From Candidatus Omnitrophota bacterium (GTDB lineage Bacteria; Omnitrophota; Gorgyraeia; Aquiviventales; Aquiviventaceae): DNA of 6,951 nt. The DNA is taken from NCBI GenBank assembly GCA_020057015.1, contig JAGVGS010000204.1:1-6951 (forward strand). The letters are read 5' to 3'. Shown here in pieces: positions 1 to 5,945 of this stretch; positions within the stretch are counted from its first letter, which is position 1, and each line of letters begins with the position of its first letter. The notes beneath the pieces were generated by a model that ran no database searches, was not told where the DNA came from, and worked only from the letters and a program-made list of their open reading frames with translations. Both the position numbers and the translations under genes were made by a program.

Positions 1-951
1 GCGGCCGATGACTATGCGTATCACTCTTCGACCGGAGCGCCTCCTCCTGCCTCGCCGTCGGTGCGCAAAGTGGCCCGGGAGCTGGGGATTGATCTGACCC
101 GGGTGCGCGGCTCGGAGGCTGGGGGGCGCATCACGATGGGCGATCTGCGGGCTGTGGTGCAGCACTTGCAGCAAGTCGCCGCACGCCCAGCCGCGGCGGG
201 AGCCATTTTGCCGCGTCCGGCCCCGGTGTCGATCGACTTCTCAAAATGGGGGCCGGTCACGAAACAGCCGCTGACGAGCCTGCGCCGTGCCATCAGCAAG
301 AAGATGACGCTGTCGTGGACCACCACGCCGCACGTGACGCAGTTCGATGACGCGGATCTGACCACGGTGACGCAGCTCAAAGAAAAGTACGCGGCGCAAT
401 ACAAGAAACTGGGGGCGCGGCTGACCCCCACGCCGTTTGTGATCGCGGCCCTGGTGACCGTGTTGAAGAAACACCCAATGTTCAATGCGAGTCTCGATGA
501 GGCGGCCGGGGAGATGGTCTTGAAGCAGTATTACCACTTGGGGATCGCGGTGGATACGGAAGGCGGCCTGATCGTGCCGGTGCTGCGCGACGCGGACAAA
601 AAATCGCTCGCCGAGCTGTCCAAACAGCTGCAGGACTTAGCCGAGCGCACCCGCGCCCGGAAGATCCAGGCCGAGGAGCTGCAGGGCGGGACGTTTACGA
701 TTTCCAACCAGGGCGGCATCGGCGGGGCGCACTTTACGCCGGTCATTAATGTGCCGGAGGTGGCGATCCTCGGCATCGGCAAGGCGGCGCTCAAGCCCGT
801 CGTGCGCCAGGGCAAGATCGAGCCGCGGCTCCTGCTGCCGCTGGGGCTCTCGTATGACCATCGGGTGATCGATGGGGGCAATGCGGCGCGGTTTATCCGC
901 GACCTCGTAGAAGCCATTGAGCAATTTCCTGAAGCGCAGGTGAAGGGGTGA
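1..951 (+). CDS. pdhC: 2-oxoacid dehydrogenase E2 component (dihydrolipoamide acyltransferase), 5'-partial
   Basis: E2 transfers the acyl group from a lipoyl arm to CoA and forms the core of the pyruvate (or related 2-oxoacid) dehydrogenase complex in the cytoplasm. The frame is open from the first base, so the true start and the N-terminal lipoyl domain(s) lie upstream. Counting codons from base 1, codons 1-17 are an Ala/Pro/Ser linker and about 18-54 form the peripheral-subunit-binding domain (SPSVRKVARELGIDL, then GGRIT) that docks E1 or E3. After a second Ala/Pro-rich linker, the catalytic domain runs from about codon 83 to the end. It carries FTISNQGG, the FTPVINVPEVAILGIG stretch and the active-site motif DHRVIDGG, with His at codon 287 and Asp at 291. 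The GTG at base 61 lies inside the binding domain and is not a credible start. The stop is followed 3 bases later by the E3 gene, which supports an E1-E2-E3 operon. The family is certain; pyruvate as substrate is inferred, because E1 is not visible. Confidence 0.93.
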   Translation, partial: AADDYAYHSSTGAPPPASPSVRKVARELGIDLTRVRGSEAGGRITMGDLRAVVQHLQQVAARPAAAGAILPRPAPVSIDFSKWGPVTKQPLTSLRRAISKKMTLSWTTTPHVTQFDDADLTTVTQLKEKYAAQYKKLGARLTPTPFVIAALVTVLKKHPMFNASLDEAAGEMVLKQYYHLGIAVDTEGGLIVPVLRDADKKSLAELSKQLQDLAERTRARKIQAEELQGGTFTISNQGGIGGAHFTPVINVPEVAILGIGKAALKPVVRQGKIEPRLLLPLGLSYDHRVIDGGNAARFIRDLVEAIEQFPEAQVKG

Positions 952-954
952 GCG

Positions 955-2379
955 ATGCCGGCCGTCCCGATTGAGACCGAGATCGTGGTGCTGGGCGCCG
1001 GGCCTGGCGGCTACGCTGCGGCCTTCTACGCAGCCGACTTGGGCAAGCAAGTGCTGCTCGTCGACCAGGATGCGCGCCTGGGCGGCGTGTGCCTCAACCG
1101 TGGCTGCATTCCTTCCAAGGCGCTGCTGCATGCCACCGAAGTCATCCGCGAGACGCGCGAAGCCAGTGCGGCGCGGGGCATTGTCTTCGGCGAGCCGAAG
1201 GTGGACCTCGCGAAGCTGCGGGCCTGGAAAGCGGGGGTGCTCGAGAAGCTGGCCGTCGGCCTGCAGACCATCGCCCAAGCGCGCAAGGTGGCGCGGCTGC
1301 AGGGCCGGGGCTATTTTGAAGACTCCACCACGCTGCGCGTGGAGACCAGCGACGGGCAACAGCTCGTCAAGTACCAGCAGGCGATTATTGCCGTCGGCTC
1401 GCGCCCGGCGCTGCCGAAGGCCTTCGACCTGGGCAACAAGCGGGTGATGACGTCCACCGAAGCGCTGGAACTCGACGAGATCCCCAAGCGGCTGCTGATC
1501 GTCGGCGGCGGGTATATCGGCATGGAGCTGGGCACCGTGTACGCCACGCTCGGCAGCGAGATCGTCGTGGTCGAAGCGCTCGAGAGCATCTTAATGGGGG
1601 CGGATTTGGATCTGGTGCGCCCGGTGATGCGCTATGCCCAGAAGGCGTTTAAGGAAGTGCGGGTCGAGACCCGGGTCCTCAAGATGGCGACGTCGGGCAA
1701 GCAGATCAAGGTGACCATGCAGGCAGGGCAGCGCGCCGCGGTCGAGGAGCTGTATGACCGCGTGCTCGTCTCGGTCGGGCGCACGCCGAACAGCCAGAAC
1801 CTGGGGTTGGAGCATACACAGGTCGAGCGCGACGACAAGGGGTTCATCAAAGTGAACGACCGGCAACAGACCGCGGACCCGGCGATCTACGCCATCGGCG
1901 ACATCGCCGGCGGCCTGCTGCTGGCGCACAAGGCCTCGAAAGAGGCCCGGGTCGCCGTAGAGACCCTGGTCGGCGAGGCGAGCAGCTTCAAGGACGTCGT
2001 GATTCCCGCTGTCGTGTTCACCGATCCGGAAGTGGCGTGGTGCGGGCTGACCGAGGCCGACGCCCGACACAAGGGCCTGACGGTAGAGGTGGTGAAATAT
2101 CCCTGGAGCGCCTCGGGCCGGGCCCTGAGCCTGGATCGCACCGATGGGCTGACCAAACTGATCGTGGAGCCGGACACCGAGCGCCTCCTCGGGGTGGGCC
2201 TCGTAGGATCACGCGCCGGGGAGCTCATCGGTGAAGCGGTGGTGGCCATCGAAATGGGGGCCACGGTGCAGGATTTGGCGAGCGTGGTCCATCCGCATCC
2301 GACCTTGTCCGAGACGCTTATGGAAGTGGCCGAGCTGTTCTACGGCCATGCCACGCACGCTCTCGGCAGGAGACGCTAG
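955..2379 (+). CDS. lpdA: Dihydrolipoyl dehydrogenase (E3)
   Basis: This cytoplasmic flavoprotein reoxidises the dihydrolipoyl group of E2 with NAD+, completing the 2-oxoacid dehydrogenase cycle. The 474 residues match the usual E3 length and begin straight at the FAD fold, with no fused lipoyl domain. The FAD-binding motif is GAGPGG (G14, G16, G19). The redox disulfide is in CLNRGC (C46 and C51), followed by IPSKALLH. The NAD-binding motif GGGYIG is at 184-189. The second FAD contact is in YAIGDIAGG. The interface domain ends with HPHPTLSE (446-453), where H448 and E453 match the catalytic His-Glu pair. The ATG at 955 is preceded by a GAAGGGG Shine-Dalgarno-like stretch (942-948), 6 bases away and inside the E2 gene, which supports this start and translational coupling. 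Mercuric reductase and glutathione reductase, relatives with a similar disulfide, are unlikely given the HPHPTLSE ending and the E2 neighbour. Confidence 0.96.
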   Translation: MPAVPIETEIVVLGAGPGGYAAAFYAADLGKQVLLVDQDARLGGVCLNRGCIPSKALLHATEVIRETREASAARGIVFGEPKVDLAKLRAWKAGVLEKLAVGLQTIAQARKVARLQGRGYFEDSTTLRVETSDGQQLVKYQQAIIAVGSRPALPKAFDLGNKRVMTSTEALELDEIPKRLLIVGGGYIGMELGTVYATLGSEIVVVEALESILMGADLDLVRPVMRYAQKAFKEVRVETRVLKMATSGKQIKVTMQAGQRAAVEELYDRVLVSVGRTPNSQNLGLEHTQVERDDKGFIKVNDRQQTADPAIYAIGDIAGGLLLAHKASKEARVAVETLVGEASSFKDVVIPAVVFTDPEVAWCGLTEADARHKGLTVEVVKYPWSASGRALSLDRTDGLTKLIVEPDTERLLGVGLVGSRAGELIGEAVVAIEMGATVQDLASVVHPHPTLSETLMEVAELFYGHATHALGRRR

Positions 2380-2407
2380 CGCGTCGCCCCGCCTGCACGC
2401 CGCAGAG

Positions 2408-2442
2408 TTGACCGCTTGTTACATCCGCGACACTAAAGAGGA
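2408..2442 (+). promoter_or_regulatory. Weak candidate promoter and RBS upstream of the TPR gene
   Basis: The 68-base gap after lpdA contains TTGACC (2408-2413), five of six matches to a sigma70 -35 box. The hexamer 17 bases downstream (CACTAA, 2431-2436) is a poor -10, and shifting the spacer by one base improves it only slightly. AGAGGA (2437-2442) lies 5 bases before the ATG and is a plausible Shine-Dalgarno. No terminator-like hairpin with a T tract separates lpdA from this gene, so read-through from the dehydrogenase operon is equally possible. Confidence 0.3.
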
Positions 2443-2447
2443 TACGC

Positions 2448-3452
2448 ATGACCCTAGAGCACCGAACAGGACCCCTGCACGCCGTCTGGTTACTCCTCGC
2501 AGCGCTATGCGCCACCGGCGCGATCGGCACGCCGAGCAAAGAACCCCACCTGCCACTGTGGCAGCAGCTCTTGGAGGCGGCCAGGCAATTGGAGGCCACG
2601 GGCCAGGGGCCTGAGGCGGTGGCGGCTGCCAAAGAGGCGATTGAGGCCTCGCGGCTGGATTTTGGCACGCTGCATCCTAATACCGCGACGGCGTATGAAA
2701 CGCTGGGCCTGTTTCAGGAAAGCCAGGGGCAGCTCCCCGAGGCTCAGCAGGCGCTCATTCAGGCCGCGGATATCCGCCTGGTCGTGTTGGGCCGCCAGCA
2801 TGAAGAGACCGCCAAGAGCCTGCAGCAGCTGGCCAATCTCTACCGGGCCCAGGGCGAGTATACGCAAAGCGAAGGGCTGTTGAAGAAGGCGCTGCGGTGG
2901 GTGGAAGCGGCACGCCCGGCGCAAGAGGTGTCGGTCGCGTCCCTGTTGAGCGATTTGGCCGTGGTCTATTATTTGCAGGACCGGTACGAAGAAGCGATCC
3001 CCCTCTGCGCGCGCGCGCTGACCATCGATGAGCGCAAGCTGGGCCGAAAGGACCGCACCGTGGGATCCGACTTGAACAACCTGGCGGTGCTGTACCATGC
3101 GCTGGGCCGCTATACCGAGGCTGAGCCGCTCTATTTCCGGGCGCTGACGATCAAGCAAGAGGCGCTGGGTTCGACGCACCCCGAAGTGGCCGAGACCATG
3201 ACCAATCTGGCCGGGCTCTACGCCATGATCGGCCAGCACGCCAAGGCCGATGCCCTCTACCGCAAAGCCCGCGCCGCATGGACCGCTGCTTTCGGGCCCG
3301 ACCATCCGGAAGTGATCCACACGCTCGAAGAGCATGCCAATCTGCTGCGCGAGTGGGGCCATGCGGATGAAGCCGCGGCCATGCACACCCAAGCCGAGCG
3401 CATTCGGGCGACCCCTCTCGGACCGCGGGCCGACGCCTCGGTGGCCCCGTAA
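2448..3452 (+). CDS. Exported protein with seven kinesin-light-chain-type TPR repeats
   Basis: The 334-residue protein begins with a short basic segment and a hydrophobic stretch (about residues 12-27, VWLLLAAL) that looks like a signal peptide, with a possible signal peptidase I site after AIG (25-27). It should therefore act in the periplasm or at the envelope. C21 lacks a proper lipobox, because Leu precedes it. The rest is TPR: the conserved helix-A position falls at 86 (LGLF), 128 (LANLY), 170 (LAVVY), 212 (LAVLY), 254 (LAGLY) and 296 (HANLL), exactly 42 residues apart. A first, degenerate copy carries its turn glycine at 52. Linkers such as LGSTHPEVAET and FGPDHPEVIHT are typical of the KLC/TPR_12 type. 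Such repeats bind partner proteins, and no catalytic domain is visible. The tail after about 320 is short and Ala/Pro-rich. The phosphorylase gene begins 20 bases downstream, so co-transcription is likely. Its partner and role are unknown. Confidence 0.85.
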   Translation: MTLEHRTGPLHAVWLLLAALCATGAIGTPSKEPHLPLWQQLLEAARQLEATGQGPEAVAAAKEAIEASRLDFGTLHPNTATAYETLGLFQESQGQLPEAQQALIQAADIRLVVLGRQHEETAKSLQQLANLYRAQGEYTQSEGLLKKALRWVEAARPAQEVSVASLLSDLAVVYYLQDRYEEAIPLCARALTIDERKLGRKDRTVGSDLNNLAVLYHALGRYTEAEPLYFRALTIKQEALGSTHPEVAETMTNLAGLYAMIGQHAKADALYRKARAAWTAAFGPDHPEVIHTLEEHANLLREWGHADEAAAMHTQAERIRATPLGPRADASVAP

Positions 3453-3472
3453 TTCCACCTGCCCCGCTTGCC

Positions 3473-5173
3473 ATGAACACGCCGCGCACAGTCGCCTATT
3501 TTTCCATGGAAATCGGTCTGCGGGCCGACATGGCCACCTACAGCGGGGGATTGGGCGTCCTCGCCGGGGATACGGTCCATTCGGCCGCGGACCTCGGGCT
3601 GCCCCTCGTCGCGGTGACCCTGCTGCACCGCCAGGGGTATTTCACCCAGCGCCTCAGCGCTACGGGCGTCCAGCAGACCCAGCCCACGCAGTGGGCCGCC
3701 ACGGCCTATCTCCAAGAGTTGCCGGCACGCGCCACGGTGTCTGTGGAAGGCCGCCCTGTGCAAGTACGCGCCTGGCAATACGACGTGCGCGGCATCCGCG
3801 GGGCCACCGTGCCGGTGCTGTTGCTCGATGCCGACCTCGCCGGCAATACGCCTGCGGACCGCGCGCTGACGGGCGTGCTGTATGGCGGGGATGCGCGTTA
3901 TCGCCTGGCGCAGGAGCTGCTCCTGGGCCTCGGCGGCGTGCGGCTGCTGCAAGCGCTGGGGTACACGCAGGTGAACTGCTTTCATCTCAATGAGGGGCAC
4001 GCCAGCTTCCTGACCGCCGCCCTCTTGGAGCAGGAGCTCGAGCGCCACGGGCGGGCGGCGCCTACGGACGAAGACCTAGCCGCGGTGCGCGCGCGCTGCG
4101 TGTTTACCACGCATACCCCGGTGCCGGCCGGGCATGACCGCTTTCCCCTGGAGCTGGTGCGCCAGGTGCTCGGCCCGCATCCGCTGTTGCAGCTGCCGGC
4201 GCTGTGGCAGGATGCCGGACTGTTCAACATGACGTTTCTGGCGCTGAGCCTCAGTCGCTATGCCAACGCCGTCTCGCAGCGCCATGCGGAGATCCTGCCG
4301 GGGATGTTCGGCTGGACCCACGTGCACGCGATCACGAACGGGGTGCATGCCGGGCGCTGGATGGCCCCGCCGCTGCAAGCGCTTTTTGACCGGCACTTGC
4401 CGGGTTGGCGGGAAGATCCCTCCCAGCTGGCCGGCGCCTCTTCGCTGCCAGGCGAGGCGCTGTTCGCCGCCCACCAAGAGGCCAAGCAGGCGCTCTTCGC
4501 TCGGGTGCAGCGCGAGACGCACCAAGAGTTTCAACTCGACGTCCTGACGCTGGGTTTTGCCCGGCGCGCCACAAGCTATAAGCGCGCTGATTTGTTCTTT
4601 ACTGATCCAGTGCGCCTGGAAGCCCTCAGCCGCCAGCACGGCCTACTGCAGCTGATCTTTGCCGGCAAGGCCCATCCGCGCGACAAGGAAGGGCAGGCCA
4701 TGATCCAACACATCGTTCAGGCCGGCACCGCCCTCGCCCCGAGAATCCGCGTCGTCTATCTGGCAGACTACGATATGACGTTAGGGGGGCTGATCACCGC
4801 CGGCGTGGATGTGTGGCTCAACAACCCGCAGCCGCCGCTGGAAGCCTCGGGCACCAGCGGGATGAAGGCCGCCCTCAATGGCGTGCCCTCGCTGAGCATC
4901 CTGGATGGCTGGTGGGTGGAAGGCTGCGTGGAAGGCGTGACCGGGTGGGCGATCGGCACGCTGGAGGACCACCAGCCTCAGCCAGAGCATCGGGCGCAGG
5001 ATGCGGCGGCCTTGTACGATAAGCTCGAGCGCGCCATCCTGCCCACGTACTACCAGCAGCCGGCCCAGTGGCAGACCATCATGCGCGCGTGCATCGCCCG
5101 CAACGGGCCGGTGTTCAATACGCACCGCATGATGCAAGAGTATGCCCAGCAGGCCTACCAGTTGTCCCCCTAG
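3473..5173 (+). CDS. glgP: Alpha-glucan (glycogen/maltodextrin) phosphorylase, compact form
   Basis: The enzyme phosphorolyses alpha-1,4-glucans to glucose-1-phosphate using pyridoxal phosphate, in the cytoplasm. The N-terminus opens with VAYFSMEIGL and YSGGLGVLAGD, the hallmark start of the bacterial/archaeal alpha-glucan phosphorylase family. HLNEGHASF follows (H171-F179), then THTPVPAGHDRF (His of THT at 214), ITNGVH, and RRATSYKR, whose R365 and K370 match the phosphate-site Arg/Lys pair of glycogen phosphorylase. GKAHPRDKEG comes next, and finally EASGTSGMKAALNG, in which K465 is the expected PLP-Schiff-base lysine. The ending FNTHRMMQEY is also family-typical. At 566 residues it is much shorter than classical glycogen phosphorylases (about 800 or more). 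It lacks the N-terminal DUF3417-type extension of some relatives, but all core motifs are present, so it looks like a genuine short member and not a fragment. The ATG is fixed by the conserved N-terminus, yet no Shine-Dalgarno precedes it. Glycogen versus maltodextrin preference cannot be read from the sequence. Confidence 0.93.
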   Translation: MNTPRTVAYFSMEIGLRADMATYSGGLGVLAGDTVHSAADLGLPLVAVTLLHRQGYFTQRLSATGVQQTQPTQWAATAYLQELPARATVSVEGRPVQVRAWQYDVRGIRGATVPVLLLDADLAGNTPADRALTGVLYGGDARYRLAQELLLGLGGVRLLQALGYTQVNCFHLNEGHASFLTAALLEQELERHGRAAPTDEDLAAVRARCVFTTHTPVPAGHDRFPLELVRQVLGPHPLLQLPALWQDAGLFNMTFLALSLSRYANAVSQRHAEILPGMFGWTHVHAITNGVHAGRWMAPPLQALFDRHLPGWREDPSQLAGASSLPGEALFAAHQEAKQALFARVQRETHQEFQLDVLTLGFARRATSYKRADLFFTDPVRLEALSRQHGLLQLIFAGKAHPRDKEGQAMIQHIVQAGTALAPRIRVVYLADYDMTLGGLITAGVDVWLNNPQPPLEASGTSGMKAALNGVPSLSILDGWWVEGCVEGVTGWAIGTLEDHQPQPEHRAQDAAALYDKLERAILPTYYQQPAQWQTIMRACIARNGPVFNTHRMMQEYAQQAYQLSP

Positions 5174-5222
5174 CAAAAAAGTAGTGACGATCCCAGCTGG
5201 TCTATGCTAGCCTACCGATAAC
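5174..5222 (+). promoter_or_regulatory. Intergenic region with weak candidate -10 (TATGCT) for the lipoprotein gene
   Basis: The 60-base gap between glgP and the lipoprotein gene is locally AT-richer than the surroundings. It holds an A6 run (5175-5180) just after the glgP stop, a palindrome CCAGCTGG (5193-5200) and TATGCT (5203-5208), which matches four of six -10 positions. No good -35 lies 16-18 bases upstream; the nearest resemblance, GTGACG (5184-5189), is only 13 bases away. No intrinsic terminator is visible here, so part of the transcription of the lipoprotein gene may come from glgP. Confidence 0.3.
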
Positions 5223-5229
5223 AAGGAGG
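5223..5229 (+). promoter_or_regulatory. Strong Shine-Dalgarno (AAGGAGG)
   Basis: AAGGAGG lies 4 bases before the ATG at 5234 and fixes that start. It is the best ribosome binding site in the window and suggests efficient translation of the lipoprotein, in contrast to the phosphorylase gene upstream. Confidence 0.8.
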
Positions 5230-5233
5230 CGCC

Positions 5234-5791
5234 ATGCGCAAACCTCACGTCGCGGTCGCCGGCCTGTTGGCCGGCTTGGTGTTCGTCAGCGGGTGCTACG
5301 GGCCGTTCTACCTGGTCCGCAAGGTGCACAAGTTCAACGGGGAAGTGAGCGACAACAAGTGGGTCGTGGAGTTGGCCTTCTTGGCCATGTACATCATTCC
5401 GGTGTATAGCCTCGCGGGGGCGGCAGATGCGATCATCTTTAACTCGATCGAGTTCTGGACCGGCGAGAACCCCCTGACGACCACCTCATCCAGCACCCCG
5501 AAGACCAAGCGCATTGTCCGCGGCGAGCAGGAAATCCTGCTCTCGAAGCTCTCCACGCCGGCCGGCGAGCAGCTGCTGATTCAGCAGATGACGCAAGGCC
5601 AGCCTGGCCTGAGCCTGCGCATGCAGCGCGAGGGCGAGGGCATGGTGGCCTTCAATGGCGAGGGCGAGGTCGTCTATCGCGCCCACACGCTTGCCGACGG
5701 CGGTATTGCGATTGCCGATGCGCAAGGCCAGCAGGTGGCGCAATACTCTGAAGACCAGGTGCAGAAGTTCCTGAAGTCTTCACTGCAATAA
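5234..5791 (+). CDS. DUF3332-like lipoprotein with one membrane segment
   Basis: A 185-residue protein with a lipoprotein signal: the basic start MRKPH, the hydrophobic core VAVAGLLAGLVFV, then the lipobox VSGC with lipidated C21. After YGPFYLVRKVHKFNGEVSDNK comes a hydrophobic segment (about 43-70, WVVELAFLAMYIIPVYSLAG) that could be a membrane helix. NSIEFWTGENP follows, and then a Ser/Thr-rich linker. I recognise this first half as the DUF3332 family (from memory); its function is unknown to me. The second half (about 90-185) is polar and rich in Gly, Gln and Glu, with alternating patterns (GEGMVAFNGEGEVVYRA) that suggest beta strands, and ends in a short amphipathic helix. Lipidation plus a downstream hydrophobic segment implies tight attachment to the envelope. 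The gene has its own strong ribosome binding site and is followed by a terminator, so it ends a transcription unit. Confidence 0.8.
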   Translation: MRKPHVAVAGLLAGLVFVSGCYGPFYLVRKVHKFNGEVSDNKWVVELAFLAMYIIPVYSLAGAADAIIFNSIEFWTGENPLTTTSSSTPKTKRIVRGEQEILLSKLSTPAGEQLLIQQMTQGQPGLSLRMQREGEGMVAFNGEGEVVYRAHTLADGGIAIADAQGQQVAQYSEDQVQKFLKSSLQ

Positions 5792-5808
5792 CGCCCAATC
5801 CGCACGCG

Positions 5809-5828
5809 GTGCTCGGACGGCCGAGTGC
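5809..5828 (+). other. Small inverted repeat ahead of the terminator
   Basis: GTGCTCGG and CCGAGTGC can form an 8-bp stem (two G-T wobbles) around the loop ACGG, 17 bases after the lipoprotein stop codon. No T tract follows it. It may be an accessory 3'-end hairpin or a chance feature of GC-rich DNA. Confidence 0.35.
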
Positions 5829-5845
5829 GGTGTGGCGATGATGCG

Positions 5846-5888
5846 ACAGCGAGGTGGCAGCGTACGGGCTGCCGCCTCGCTGTGTTTT
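5846..5888 (+). terminator. Rho-independent terminator
   Basis: ACAGCGAGGTGGCAGC (5846-5861) pairs with GCTGCCGCCTCGCTGT (5868-5883). This gives a 16-bp stem with a single T-G wobble, closed by a 6-base loop (GTACGG) and followed by GTTTTA. The T run is short (four), but the stem is long, GC-rich and nearly perfect. It lies 54 bases after the lipoprotein gene and before the kinase promoter, as expected for the end of a transcription unit on the + strand. On the - strand there is no T tract, so it should work in one direction only. Confidence 0.85.
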
Positions 5889-5928
5889 AGGGCCGGCCTC
5901 CAAGGGCTGCTGCCGGGTCGTCGCTAGG

Positions 5929-5937
5929 TGGTATAAT
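5929..5937 (+). promoter_or_regulatory. Perfect extended -10 promoter element for the kinase gene
   Basis: TG-G-TATAAT is an exact match to the extended -10 consensus (TGnTATAAT) in otherwise GC-rich DNA. The -35 region 17 bases upstream (around 5909-5914, GCTGCC) is poor, but extended -10 promoters tolerate this. The predicted transcription start is around 5944-5946, at or within two bases of the kinase ATG at 5946. The final T of the box also begins a TAG (5937-5939) in the kinase frame, so the coding frame cannot extend through the box. Confidence 0.7.
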
Positions 5938-5945
5938 AGGACCCC

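Noticed and set aside
61..63. GTG as the start of the E2 gene
   Set aside because: The frame is open to base 1, and codons before 61 encode the linker and the first residues of the subunit-binding domain. E2 also needs an upstream lipoyl domain.
637..1359. 240-residue - strand frame across the E2/E3 junction
   Set aside because: It is antisense to two strongly conserved enzymes and has no domain-like sequence.
2448..2530. TPR protein as a lipoprotein (Cys21)
   Set aside because: The residue before the cysteine is Leu, whereas a lipobox needs Gly, Ala or Ser there. A signal peptidase I type signal fits better.
2505..3458. 317-residue open frame on the - strand, almost fully antisense to the TPR gene
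   Set aside because: The + strand frame has a signal peptide and a regular TPR pattern. The antisense product is Arg/His/Gln/Leu-rich with no recognisable domain, as expected from the complement of GC-rich codons.
3257..4048. 263-residue - strand frame crossing the TPR/phosphorylase junction
   Set aside because: It overlaps two well-supported genes and its composition (Arg, Gly, His, Ala) is that of a shadow frame. No credible start signal precedes it.
5174..5180. A6 run after glgP as part of a - strand terminator
   Set aside because: I found no stable stem on the correct side of the run, and there is no - strand gene for it to terminate.
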